Assembly (NCBI GenBank): GCA_035280425.1 | Contig: DATEFW010000044.1 | Coordinates: forward strand, 186,001 to 250,000 | Length of the DNA: 64,000 nucleotides | Direction of reading: 5' to 3' | From: QHXW01 sp035280425 | GTDB taxonomy: Bacteria > Acidobacteriota > Terriglobia > Bryobacterales > Bryobacteraceae | Shown here: positions 17,733-27,481 of the stretch, piece after piece | Numbering within the stretch: the first letter of the stretch is position 1 | Layout: each line of letters begins with the position of its first letter | Position numbers and translations under genes: made by a program | Notes under the pieces: generated by a model | Databases searched by the model: none | The model's input: the letters and a program-made list of their open reading frames with translations, nothing else | Told to the model about the DNA's origin: nothing

Positions 17733-18367
17733 TTGAGTTCGCCGGGCTTTATTTCTCCCGTTTGGGGCCGCTGCATGTCGAAGCGGTCGGTGGTGCGGGT
17801 GTAGGTGGGGCCGCCCATACGGCCGATGGGGTGCAGCTTGTCGGGATCGATTTTGTAATCGGTGAACAGGGCGTCGTCGATGTGAAAGCGCAGGACCTCG
17901 CCGAGCACGATGCTGCCGCCCAAGGGCTTCGGGCTGACGTGGACGATCTGGACGAGGCGGCACTCCATGTTGATGTGGGATTCTTTGACGCGCGGGGGCT
18001 TGACCAGGTCGCTCGCGATGGGCGTGAGGCCGGATTGTGCGAACTCGTCGACTTCGGGCGGGAACTCAGCGGAGCAGATGTTCATCTGTTCGGCGAATTC
18101 TTCAGAAACCACGTTGACCACGAATTCCTTCACGGCCTCGATGTTGCGCAGGGTGTCTTTGCGGGAACCGTCGGAGCCGCGGATCATCGGAGAAAAACAG
18201 ATCACGGGCGGATTGGCGCTGATGCCGGTGAAGAAGCTGAACGGCGCGAGGTTGCGGACTCCCTCGGGGCTGACAGTCGAGACAAAGGCGATGGGCCGCG
18301 GGACGATCACGCCGACCATGAGTTTATAGATATTGCGGTAATCGTGCTCAGCGGGATTGATGATCAC
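17729..18367 (-). CDS. Flavin reductase family protein
   Basis: 212-residue FMN-binding split-barrel protein (flavin reductase/flavoredoxin group). Recognisable parts are VGVIVPRPIAFVSTVSPEG near 18-36, APFSFFTGISANPPVICFSP near 41-60 and KDTLRNIEAVKEFVVN near 69-84. These proteins bind FMN and either reduce flavin for a partner monooxygenase or act as NAD(P)H oxidoreductases. It starts three bases after the dioxygenase stop and overlaps the acyl-CoA synthetase ATG, so the three genes are likely co-translated. No partner monooxygenase lies in the window, and its role is uncertain. Confidence 0.8.
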   Translation of the reverse strand: MIINPAEHDYRNIYKLMVGVIVPRPIAFVSTVSPEGVRNLAPFSFFTGISANPPVICFSPMIRGSDGSRKDTLRNIEAVKEFVVNVVSEEFAEQMNICSAEFPPEVDEFAQSGLTPIASDLVKPPRVKESHINMECRLVQIVHVSPKPLGGSIVLGEVLRFHIDDALFTDYKIDPDKLHPIGRMGGPTYTRTTDRFDMQRPQTGEIKPGELK

Positions 18368-18370
18368 ACG

Positions 18371-19486
18371 TCACCGCGCGACGGTTGCCGGCTCGATCCA
18401 GCTCTTCCAGTATTCTTTCCATTCGACTTTTTCGCCGGCGGCGAGGACGTGAATGGGATTGAGGCCGTCGAGCATAACGGCGTATTCGTCGGTATGGGTT
18501 TTCTTTTTCTGATTGGCAAGCGCCTTGGGATGCGGGCCGTGATGGATGCCGCGCGGATGCAGGGTCGCGAAGCCGGGCTTGATGTTGTCCTTACTGAAAA
18601 AATCGCCGTCGTGATAGAAGATGAACTCGTCGTAATCGGTGTTGCGGTGGAAGAACGGGACGCGCATGGCGTCTTCGTCTTGTTCGAGCGGCCGCGGAAG
18701 AAAGCTGCACACGACCGCACCGTGCGTGACGAAGGTGGTGTGGGCGCTGGGCGGCAGGTGCGCGCGATGGCTCATGATAGGGCGGATGTCGCGCATGTTG
18801 ATTTTCCAGACGGTGAGATCGCCCTTCCAGCCGACGACGTCCATGGGATTGAAGGGATAGACGACTTTCGAAAACTCGTCATCGACCTTGATGCGGACCT
18901 CCCATTCGCGGTCGTCATTGAGGACGGGCGCGGGATCGGGCGTGACGATGACGGCAGGATCGTAGAGCGCGTGCTGGCCGATCAGGCCTTTATCGGGCTG
19001 CTCGAATTCGGATTTGGACTGGAAGATCAGGAAGAAGTTGTCGGGCGTGCGCGGGATGACGCGATAGGTGACGGCGCGGGGGATGTTGATGTAATCGCCC
19101 TTTTCGAATTCGAGCGGGCCGAAGTCGGTCTCGATGGAGCCTTCGCCGCGGTGGACAAACAGGAGCTCGTCACCATCGGCGTTGCGGTAGTAGAAGGGCA
19201 TGGGGGCGGAGCGGCGGGAAACGTACAGGGTGAGGTCGGAATTCGCGAGGAACGCGACGGGCGCGCCTTGGGGATCTTTGAGGTCGCTCGGCGCGAGCTG
19301 GTTGAGATCGAAGCAGTGAGGGCGCAGCTTGCCTTCGAAGCGAATCCAGCCGGTGGGCGGGTGCGCGTGATAAAGGTGGGCGGACTTGCCGTAGAAACCT
19401 TTGCGCCCATGCTCTTCCTCGAATGTGCCGTTGGGCAGCGCGACGTGGGCTTGCGCGGCGACCTTGCCTTTCTTGAGGGGGTACAT
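18371..19486 (-). CDS. hmgA: Homogentisate 1,2-dioxygenase family protein
   Basis: 371 residues from the ATG at 19486 (GGAG seven nt upstream); the frame stays open to 19558 without a better start. The family's iron ligands fit His280 and Glu287 (FHRNTDYDEFIFY) and a histidine in HPRGIHHGPHP (310-320). The family opens the aromatic ring of homogentisate to maleylacetoacetate in tyrosine/phenylalanine breakdown. At 371 residues it is shorter than canonical enzymes (about 430-445), so a related substrate is possible. It heads the run with flavin reductase and acyl-CoA synthetase. Maleylacetoacetate isomerase and fumarylacetoacetase genes are not present. Confidence 0.75.
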   Translation of the reverse strand: MYPLKKGKVAAQAHVALPNGTFEEEHGRKGFYGKSAHLYHAHPPTGWIRFEGKLRPHCFDLNQLAPSDLKDPQGAPVAFLANSDLTLYVSRRSAPMPFYYRNADGDELLFVHRGEGSIETDFGPLEFEKGDYINIPRAVTYRVIPRTPDNFFLIFQSKSEFEQPDKGLIGQHALYDPAVIVTPDPAPVLNDDREWEVRIKVDDEFSKVVYPFNPMDVVGWKGDLTVWKINMRDIRPIMSHRAHLPPSAHTTFVTHGAVVCSFLPRPLEQDEDAMRVPFFHRNTDYDEFIFYHDGDFFSKDNIKPGFATLHPRGIHHGPHPKALANQKKKTHTDEYAVMLDGLNPIHVLAAGEKVEWKEYWKSWIEPATVAR

Positions 19487-19582
19487 GCGGAAGCTCCTTC
19501 CTGATTCCAGGATAGCCGGGTTTAAGAAGCGTGGCCGCCGGGAAACGGGGCTGGGCACACATTTCAGCCGCTTCGTCGAAAC

Positions 19583-20272
19583 TTATGGACGACTCTTGGC
19601 CCAGTGCACGGCGATGCCGCCCAATATGAATGCGCGAGCCTTTATTTCGGTAAAGCCGGCGCGTTCACAGAGGCGCGCGTACTCGCCTGCGGAGAGAAAA
19701 CTGCGCAGGGAATCAGGGATGTAGGTGTAAATGCGCGCGCGGCCGTGCAATACGAGGCCCCAGAACGCACCTTGGACGAAAAGATAGGCCAAATAGACAG
19801 GACGCAGCCAGCGGCGCGAAGGGAGAAAAAAATCCAGGCTGATCAGCGAGCCGCCGGGCTTCAGCACTCGGCGGACTTCGGCCAGCGTGAGCTCGAGGTT
19901 CGGAAAATTTCGCAAGCCGTAGCCGACGAATACCGCGTCAAACGAGGAACAGCGGAAGGGCAAGGCGCCGGCATCGGCGCTGACCGAATTGGGGAGGCCT
20001 GCCAGCCGCAACATGCGCTCGGTGAGGTCCGCAGCGAACAGTTGGGCATCCGGATCGCGCCGGGCGACCAGCTTGGAAAAATCCCCGGTGCCGCAGGCCA
20101 AATCCAGAACCCGGGCGGCGGCGGGCAGCGGGGCCTGCTGGACTGCCAGGCGCTTCCAGCGGCGATCCATACCGTAAGAAAAGACACGAGTAATGAAATC
20201 GTACCTGGGCGCGATACGGCCGAACATCTCGCGCATGAGGCGCGTGTCTTGTTTTTCGCGAGGAGCCTTCAA
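19583..20272 (-). CDS. menG: Demethylmenaquinone methyltransferase
   Basis: 229 residues with a TTG start at 20272. UbiE/MenG hallmarks are MFGRIAPRYDFITRVFSYGM near 16-35, LDLACGTGDFSKL near 56-68, FVGYGLRNFPN near 115-125 and RVLKPGGSLISLDF. The enzyme methylates demethylmenaquinone with SAM in the last step of menaquinone synthesis. MenG rather than UbiE is chosen because acidobacteria use menaquinone; that is background knowledge. A perfect TATAAT box at 20284-20289 lies just upstream of the TTG, leaving at most a very short leader. Confidence 0.87.
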   Translation of the reverse strand: MKAPREKQDTRLMREMFGRIAPRYDFITRVFSYGMDRRWKRLAVQQAPLPAAARVLDLACGTGDFSKLVARRDPDAQLFAADLTERMLRLAGLPNSVSADAGALPFRCSSFDAVFVGYGLRNFPNLELTLAEVRRVLKPGGSLISLDFFLPSRRWLRPVYLAYLFVQGAFWGLVLHGRARIYTYIPDSLRSFLSAGEYARLCERAGFTEIKARAFILGGIAVHWAKSRP

Positions 20273-20283
20273 CCGAAGGCGTG

Positions 20284-20289
20284 ATTATA
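20284..20289 (-). promoter_or_regulatory. -10 box TATAAT of menG
   Basis: Perfect TATAAT on the minus strand, 11 nt before the TTG start at 20272. Initiation about seven nt downstream leaves a leader of roughly five bases. Confidence 0.5.
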
Positions 20290-20343
20290 GCAGCCGCCGG
20301 GCCTGCTGCTGGGGCGGCTGCTTTATCCGGTTGGCGAGTGCGG

Positions 20344-21528
<1,185 letters not shown>

Positions 21529-21609
21529 ATTCAACCTCCCATCGTCAACATCCCGGCCCCAAAGACTCACGCCGTGTTATGAGCACGTACCATGCCAACC
21601 GCATAAACA

Positions 21610-22326
21610 TCACTTCCGCGGTTTCAACGGCCTCATTTCCACTCGGCTGATCAAGGTTCGGGCGGGCATCGTCAATAAACTGACGACGACCTGTGCCACA
21701 TCTTCCGGAGCAATTTTCCAGTCCGCGGATGCGGACGCGGAAGCGAATTCCGTATCCACACTGCCCGGCATGATGTAACTCACGCGAACGTTGTCATACC
21801 TGTGATCCAGCATCATCGCCTCGCTAAATCCATTCAGCCCGAACTTCGACGCGTTGTAGCCGGCGCCGCCGCTGAACGGATTCTTACCAGCCAAGCTACT
21901 TATATTGATGATGTAGCCTCCGTTACCGTTATTAAATTTATGTAACGCTTGCCGGGAACAGTAGAACGCGCCCGACAGGTTGACTTCGATCATTGCGCGC
22001 CACTCCTCGATGGAGAGCTCGGAAGTCCGCCGGAATATTCCCAGGCCGGCATTGTTGATTAAAATCTCTAAACCTCCTAGTTCCTTATCGACCCTTTCAA
22101 AGAACGTTTCTACACTATTAGGATTGGAAACGTCCGCTGGAATACCGAGGACGGTTCCGCCGGTTTTGCGCGCCAATTCCTGCTGGGCCCGCTCGACGGC
22201 CTCACGTTTCCGGCCGCAAAATGCGACCGAGGCGCCCTCTTCGAGAAGACGTTCTACAATGGCGCGCCCGATTCCACGTGTGCCGCCGGTTACCACCGCG
22301 ACTTTGTGTGCCAGCAATTTGTCCAT
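21610..22326 (-). CDS. Short-chain dehydrogenase/reductase (FabG-like)
   Basis: 238-residue classical SDR. The NAD(P) motif is VTGGTRGIGRAIVERLLEEG near 13-32, NNAG near 90, and the active site has Ser (INISSLAGKNPF) with YNASK near 155. Classical SDRs of this length include 3-oxoacyl-ACP reductases and many alcohol dehydrogenases; the substrate is unknown. The gene contains A+T-rich patches (by hand count, 21901-21960 is 38% G+C) unlike its flanks. A TAAGAT box lies six nt upstream of the ATG at 22326. Confidence 0.83.
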   Translation of the reverse strand: MDKLLAHKVAVVTGGTRGIGRAIVERLLEEGASVAFCGRKREAVERAQQELARKTGGTVLGIPADVSNPNSVETFFERVDKELGGLEILINNAGLGIFRRTSELSIEEWRAMIEVNLSGAFYCSRQALHKFNNGNGGYIINISSLAGKNPFSGGAGYNASKFGLNGFSEAMMLDHRYDNVRVSYIMPGSVDTEFASASASADWKIAPEDVAQVVVSLLTMPARTLISRVEMRPLKPRK

Positions 22327-22332
22327 GGTTCG

Positions 22333-22338
22333 ATCTTA
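22333..22338 (-). promoter_or_regulatory. -10-like box TAAGAT
   Basis: On the minus strand TAAGAT is followed by six bases and then the ATG at 22326, with no Shine-Dalgarno sequence, as at 7605-7610. A leaderless transcript is predicted. Confidence 0.45.
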
Positions 22339-22415
22339 CTCGTGATTTCCGCTTGATTAGAATGCGCGAGCGGCTTCAATGATGCGTGCGCTCTGTTAAA
22401 CTGGAGACAGAAAGC

Positions 22416-23543
22416 ATGACGCCTGCCGCGCCGACCGCCACCTGGCGGAAAGTTTGCGAAGAATATTCTTCGCGTCTGATTGAAGACTTGGAGCAACAGG
22501 TCGAGTCCGAAGTGGAATCCAGGGTCAATGCCGCCATCGATGCGGTGGTTCGCGGGGCCGTAGCAGATGCCTCGACGGAAAGCCGGCGGGCGCTGGCCGA
22601 GGAATTGAACCAGTCGGTTCGCCGGCTGCGCCAAGCCAAGAGCGCAGACGAAGAGTACTCGGTACTGTTGGATGTAACGGCTCCGTTTTGCGAGCAGGCC
22701 ATCGTATTTTCCATCGACCGAAAGCAAGTGCGCGCGGAACGGATGCGGCGGCCTGGCAGCGTCGAGGCGGGAGAAGCGCAGGTTCCCGAAAACCTGCCGC
22801 CGTTTACCTTTGCCGTCTCCGATGCGGCCGCTTTCTCGACGGCAGTCGATTCCCGCGACCCGGTTATCGCCATGAGCACTCCGGCAGAGGTTTCGCAGGC
22901 GCTGATCGCGCTGCTGGCGAACGAACCGGAGGAAAAGGTATACCTGTTCCCCCTGGTGGTGCGGGGCGAAACCGCTGGTGTGCTGTATGCCGCGCGCGGC
23001 GTACAGGCGCCGGCGCTCGAGCTGCTCGCGGAAACCGCCGCGCTATGTCTGGAAACGCTGACAGCGAAACCGGCGGATGTGATGGAAGCGCCGAAGGCCG
23101 AGCCGCTGCGTGTGGCAACCGCGGCAGCGCCGGGCGCGTCTACCGTTCCGGAGAGAGCACCGGCGGCGCATCCGTTCACGATTGCGGGGTCGCTGTGGAA
23201 GCAGCCGGAGACGGATGCGGGCTCGGGGCTAAAAGAACACCGCGAATGGCGGGGCCTATCCCGCGACGAACAACAAAAGCATCTGGCGGCGCAGCGCTTC
23301 GCCAGAGTGCAGGTGGCGGAGATGCGGCTGGCGCATCCGGAGGCATTACGCTCCGGACGCGAGCAGCGTGACATTTATACGGCGCTAAGAGAATCCATGG
23401 ACGCGGCGCGGGAGAAGTTTCGCGCGCAATTCACGTCCGTGTCTTCCACGATGGTGGATTATCTGCACCTGGAGATGGTGCGCAGCCTGGCTGACGACGA
23501 TGCGAATGTGCTCGGTCCGAACTATCCCGGCCCGCTGGCGTAA
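22416..23543 (+). CDS. Coiled-coil hypothetical protein with possible GAF-like core
   Basis: 375 residues from the ATG at 22416 (GGAG nine nt upstream). I do not recognise a named family. Residues about 10-75 are strongly helical and charged (EDLEQQVESEVESRVNAAID), which suggests a coiled coil. Residues about 75-215 look like a degenerate GAF fold: a strand pair with YLFPLVVRGETAGVLYAARG ahead of a helix. A Pro/Ala-rich linker (about 220-270) precedes a helical C-terminal part (EQQKHLAAQRFARVQVAEMR). It overlaps the start of the lytic transglycosylase gene by 44 bases. A signalling or division-associated role is only a guess. Confidence 0.6.
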   Translation: MTPAAPTATWRKVCEEYSSRLIEDLEQQVESEVESRVNAAIDAVVRGAVADASTESRRALAEELNQSVRRLRQAKSADEEYSVLLDVTAPFCEQAIVFSIDRKQVRAERMRRPGSVEAGEAQVPENLPPFTFAVSDAAAFSTAVDSRDPVIAMSTPAEVSQALIALLANEPEEKVYLFPLVVRGETAGVLYAARGVQAPALELLAETAALCLETLTAKPADVMEAPKAEPLRVATAAAPGASTVPERAPAAHPFTIAGSLWKQPETDAGSGLKEHREWRGLSRDEQQKHLAAQRFARVQVAEMRLAHPEALRSGREQRDIYTALRESMDAAREKFRAQFTSVSSTMVDYLHLEMVRSLADDDANVLGPNYPGPLA

Positions 23544-25785
23544 GTTCGCTCGCCTTCTGGCGCTGGCGCCGGCGCTCGGGCCTTCTTTATGCGCTCAGGA
23601 TCTGGCATCGCAAGTCAAGGCCTATCGCGAAAATCCTTCGGTTGCGCGCCGTTTGCGGATCGAGCGATATGCCGCCGCTCACTCCAAGGATCAAAGCGGA
23701 GCGCTTGCCCGGCTGGCGCTGGGAATCACTTCGTTCGAGCAGAAAGATGACCAGCGCGCCATCTCCAATCTGAAAGCCGCGGGCGCGCGGCTGCCCCAGC
23801 TCGCGGACTACGCCGCTTATTACCTGGCGTCCGCCGAGCTGGCAGCCAAACAAGAGGCCGCCGTACCGAAAGATCTGGATCGGGGGCAGGGCGTGCCGAT
23901 TACGTCGCCGCTTGCCGCCCGCGCGACGGTGCTGCGCGCCAAAGCCCTGGTCGATCTGAAGAACCCGGCCGAGGCCATTCGCACTTTGCGCGAACGGTAC
24001 GCGGATCTGCCCCAACCGGACGCCGATTTTACGCTCGCCACCGCTTATGAAGCGCTCGGCGACCACGCCAATGCGGCGGCTTATTATCAGTACGTCTATT
24101 TCCGCCATCCGGACACCGATGCGGCGGCGCAAGCCTCGGCCGCGCTGTTGCTGTTACGCGAATCGATGGGCGCCGCTTATCCGCCGGCAACCGCAGCAGA
24201 GATGCTCGAACGCGGCGACAGATGGCTGGCGGCGCGCGATTATCCGCGGGCTCGCCAGGAATTCCTGTCGATTGCCGGTCAGCTCAACGGCGCCGACCGC
24301 GACCTGGCCATGGTGCGCGCCGGTGTTGCCGATTACATGGAAGGGCAGACCGCGGCCGCGTACCGTTATCTGCAGTCTCTCGAACCCGCGCACGGGGAAG
24401 CGGATGCCGAGCGCCTGTATTATCTGGCCGAATGCCATCGGGCGATGAATGCGGACGACGACCGGATGGATACGGTCCAGCGCTTGAGCAAGCAGTATCC
24501 GCAGTCACCCTGGCGGTTGAAAGCGCTGTTTTCAGCAGCCAATCATTATCTGGTCGTCAACCGTCCCGACATCTACGTGCCGCTTTACCAGGCCGTATTC
24601 GAAAGTTTTCCAGACGATGCCCTGGCAGCCTACTGCCACTGGAAAGTGGCATGGGCGGCATACATCCAGCGGCACAGCGATGCACGGGACAAGCTGCGGG
24701 AACAAGTGGATCGGTATCCTTCGGACCCGCGTGTGGGCGCTGCACTCTATTTTCTGGGGCGATTGAGCGAAGCCGATAAAGATTATGGGGCCGCGCGCGC
24801 TTACTACGACAAAATCATCGCGATTTTCCCCAACTACTACTATGCGAACCTGGCGCGCGAGCGCCTGGCGGATACCAAGCTGGTCGCCGCCCAGCCCGGT
24901 GCTAAAGTCGTCGAATATCTGAACACGGTTTCGTTTCCCGAGCGAAGAGTGCCCGCCGGGCTCGAGCCGTCGGCCACAACGCGAGTGCGTATCGAGCGCG
25001 CCCGCCTGTTGCTCTCGGCGGGCCTGCAGGATCTGGCCGAAGGCGAGCTGCGTTTCGGTGCCCGCAACGACGGCCAGCCGCAGCTGCTCGCCATGGAGCT
25101 GGCGCGCACGGCGGGTTCGCCTTACATGAGCCTGCACTACATGAAAAGCTTCGCGCCCGACTACCTGGCGACACCTATCGACCGGATGCCCCGCCGGTTC
25201 TGGGAGCTGCTGTTCCCTCTGCCCTACCAGAATGACCTGGTGCGAAACGCCAGGCTCCAGAATCTCGATCCGTATATGGTTGCCGCGTTGATCCGGCAAG
25301 AGTCCGAATTCAATCCGGGGGCCATCTCGCATAAGAGCGCTTACGGTCTGACCCAGATCATGCCCGCGACGGGACGCCAACTGGCGCGGCGCGACGGCGT
25401 GCGCCGTTTCCGATCGTCCATGTTGTTCCGGCCGTCAACGAATTTGAAGCTGGGCTCGCGCTATCTGCGTTCCATGCTGGATCAGTGGGGAGGCAAATGG
25501 GAGCAGACGCTGGCATCCTACAATGCCGGCAAGAACCGCGTCCTCGAGTGGTCGGGCTGGGACTCGTTTCAGGAGCCGGCCGAGTTTGTCGAAACCATCC
25601 CGTTTACCGAAACCCGCGATTATGTGCAGGCGGTGCTGCGCAATGCCGCCATTTATAAGCGGCTTTACGGAACCACGAATGCCGGGGTAACCTCAACCCA
25701 TGGCCTCTCCTCGTCCCGCGAACCCCGAAAAGCAAGAACCGCTCGCGGCTCCGCCAACCGAAAGCGCACGCGATCGGTTTCGTAG
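23500..25785 (+). CDS. Soluble lytic murein transglycosylase (Slt70-like) with TPR superhelix
   Basis: 761 residues; ATG at 23500, with another Met two codons on. Residues 13-32 are a signal-like segment (KFARLLALAPALGPSLCAQ), so the protein is periplasmic. About 35-560 is an alpha-superhelix of TPR-like units. The lytic transglycosylase domain follows, with catalytic Glu in RQESEFNPGAISHKSAYGLT and QIMPATGRQLA, then GSRYLRSMLDQWGG and ASYNAGKNRV. It cleaves peptidoglycan between MurNAc and GlcNAc, leaving 1,6-anhydro ends. The basic Ser/Arg tail is encoded where the gene overlaps the aminotransferase gene by 86 bases. Confidence 0.88.
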   Translation: MRMCSVRTIPARWRKFARLLALAPALGPSLCAQDLASQVKAYRENPSVARRLRIERYAAAHSKDQSGALARLALGITSFEQKDDQRAISNLKAAGARLPQLADYAAYYLASAELAAKQEAAVPKDLDRGQGVPITSPLAARATVLRAKALVDLKNPAEAIRTLRERYADLPQPDADFTLATAYEALGDHANAAAYYQYVYFRHPDTDAAAQASAALLLLRESMGAAYPPATAAEMLERGDRWLAARDYPRARQEFLSIAGQLNGADRDLAMVRAGVADYMEGQTAAAYRYLQSLEPAHGEADAERLYYLAECHRAMNADDDRMDTVQRLSKQYPQSPWRLKALFSAANHYLVVNRPDIYVPLYQAVFESFPDDALAAYCHWKVAWAAYIQRHSDARDKLREQVDRYPSDPRVGAALYFLGRLSEADKDYGAARAYYDKIIAIFPNYYYANLARERLADTKLVAAQPGAKVVEYLNTVSFPERRVPAGLEPSATTRVRIERARLLLSAGLQDLAEGELRFGARNDGQPQLLAMELARTAGSPYMSLHYMKSFAPDYLATPIDRMPRRFWELLFPLPYQNDLVRNARLQNLDPYMVAALIRQESEFNPGAISHKSAYGLTQIMPATGRQLARRDGVRRFRSSMLFRPSTNLKLGSRYLRSMLDQWGGKWEQTLASYNAGKNRVLEWSGWDSFQEPAEFVETIPFTETRDYVQAVLRNAAIYKRLYGTTNAGVTSTHGLSSSREPRKARTARGSANRKRTRSVS

Positions 25786-26935
25786 TCTTCGCACCCGGAA
25801 CTTCACTGAGTCCGTCATCCGCGAGATGACGCGCCTCGCGCAACGCCACGGCGCGATCAACCTGGCGCAGGGCTTCCCGGATTTCAGCGCGCCCGAAGCG
25901 CTGAAGCAGGCGGCGCGCGATGCCATCAGCCAAGACTTCAACCAGTACGCCATTACCTGGGGCGCGAAAAGCCTGCGCAACGCCATCGCCGCAAAATACC
26001 GGCGGAGTTACGCGCTGGACGTCGATCCGGAAACCGAAATTACGGTCTGCTGCGGGTCGACTGAAGGCATGATCGCCTCCCTCACCGCCGTGACCAATCC
26101 AGGAGACGAGGTCGTTATCTTCGAGCCTTTTTATGAGAATTACGGACCGGACACGAAGCTTTGCGGAGCATCGCCGCGCTTTGTGAAGCTGCGGCCGCCC
26201 GACTGGAACTTCGATCCCGATGAATTGCGCCGGGCTTTCTCGGCAAGAACCAAGGCAATTATCCTGAATTCACCCAACAATCCAACCGGCAAGGTTTTTT
26301 CGCGGCCGGAGCTCGAGCTGATTGCGAACCTTTGCGAAGAATTCGACACGCTCGCCATCACCGATGAAATTTATGAACACATTACTTACGATGGACGGCC
26401 GCACATCCCAATGATGACGCTGCCAGGAATGCGCCGGCGTTCGATCCTGGTCAACAGTATGAGCAAAACGTTTGCCGTGACCGGCTGGCGGGTGGGCTGG
26501 GTGGTGGCCGCGGCAGATCTGTCTAATTCCATACGAAAAGTGCACGACTTTCTAACTGTCGGCGCAGCGGCCCCGCTGCAGGAAGCGAGTGCGATAGCAC
26601 TAACCTTTACTGATGACTATTACCATGATCTACAAAGGGAATACGCGAAACGCCGCGATCTGATCTTGGACATACTAACTACATCAGGTTTTCGTGTTTA
26701 CCTGCCGCATGGCGCGTATTACGCAATCACGGATATCTCTAAATTCGGTTTTGTTGACGACGTTAGCTTTATTCGGTATTTAATCCAGAATGTCGGCGTA
26801 GCTGCGGTTCCGGGGTCAAGTTTTTATCAAGATCCGGGCGATGGTGCACAACAAATTCGCTTTTGTTTTTGTAAGAAATATGAGACGCTGGAAGCAGCCG
26901 GAAAGAAATTGTTGACACTCGCTGCATCCAGATAG
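25700..26935 (+). CDS. Class I/II pyridoxal-phosphate aminotransferase
   Basis: 411 residues. Motifs are INLAQGFPDFSAPEALKQAA, CCGSTEGMIASLTAVTNPGD, LNSPNNPTGKVFS, and the PLP lysine in NSMSKTFAVTGWRVGW. The profile fits the methionine/kynurenine aminotransferase (YbdL/KAT) group. The ATG at 25700 lies inside the preceding gene; a later start is possible since conserved sequence begins near residue 30. The last 360 bases (26581-26940) are only about 45% G+C by hand count, against 73% at 25861-25920, while the protein stays in family register. That suggests recombination or relaxed codon use in the 3' part. Confidence 0.87.
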   Translation: MASPRPANPEKQEPLAAPPTESARDRFRSLRTRNFTESVIREMTRLAQRHGAINLAQGFPDFSAPEALKQAARDAISQDFNQYAITWGAKSLRNAIAAKYRRSYALDVDPETEITVCCGSTEGMIASLTAVTNPGDEVVIFEPFYENYGPDTKLCGASPRFVKLRPPDWNFDPDELRRAFSARTKAIILNSPNNPTGKVFSRPELELIANLCEEFDTLAITDEIYEHITYDGRPHIPMMTLPGMRRRSILVNSMSKTFAVTGWRVGWVVAAADLSNSIRKVHDFLTVGAAAPLQEASAIALTFTDDYYHDLQREYAKRRDLILDILTTSGFRVYLPHGAYYAITDISKFGFVDDVSFIRYLIQNVGVAAVPGSSFYQDPGDGAQQIRFCFCKKYETLEAAGKKLLTLAASR

Positions 26936-26965
26936 CGAGAAGTTTACCCGGCCGGAGGGTTGTCG

Positions 26966-27349
26966 ATGCTGCCAGGTTTTTTGCTGCCGGAAACGACCAT
27001 TCGCGAAGCCGGTAACGGTGCCGGGCTCGAGTTGGGCGAAGGGCGGGGTAATGTGGTTCTGCTGACGCTGGGCATTACCCGCATCATCGAACAGGAAAGC
27101 CTGGACGTTTCTATTTGGGGCTCGGCGGACGGCAACGAATGGGGCGCAAAGCCGCTGGTCAGTTTCCCGCAAAAGTTTTATTGCGGCACCTATCAGATTC
27201 TGCTGGATCTGACTCGCCATGCGGATGTGAAGTTTCTGCGGGTGAAATGGGCCGCTCAGCGCTGGGGCAAAGGCCAGAACAAGCCTCTGTTCGGATTCTA
27301 CGTTTTCGTCCAGGAAATGAAGCAGCAGGTACTGGCGATCGGCGCCTGA
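26966..27349 (+). CDS. Small conserved-looking hypothetical protein, beta-rich
   Basis: 127 residues from the ATG at 26966, chosen for GGAGG seven nt upstream (a TTG two codons earlier is in frame). No family was recognised. The pattern alternates hydrophobic strands (GNVVLLTLGITRIIE, SLDVSIWGSADG, FGFYVFVQEM), suggesting an all-beta sandwich such as a discoidin-like or jelly-roll fold. There is no signal peptide or membrane segment. It follows the aminotransferase gene in the same direction with 30 bases between, so the two may be co-transcribed. Confidence 0.6.
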   Translation: MLPGFLLPETTIREAGNGAGLELGEGRGNVVLLTLGITRIIEQESLDVSIWGSADGNEWGAKPLVSFPQKFYCGTYQILLDLTRHADVKFLRVKWAAQRWGKGQNKPLFGFYVFVQEMKQQVLAIGA

Positions 27350-27481
27350 ACCGCACGGTTATCCACCCGTTAGTTTCTCGATCGCTCTTTGATGTTCCAC
27401 GCGTTCCTGCTTTGAGCGGCGGTCCGTACTTTCGAGGCGCCGGCGCGTGACCGCGCTAAGTGGGATACACTGATTGAAACT

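Noticed and set aside
17762..19504. 580-codon plus-strand ORF opposite the dioxygenase and flavin reductase genes
   Set aside because: It is antisense to well-recognised genes, lacks a ribosome binding site and shows the codon-shadow composition common in G+C-rich DNA.
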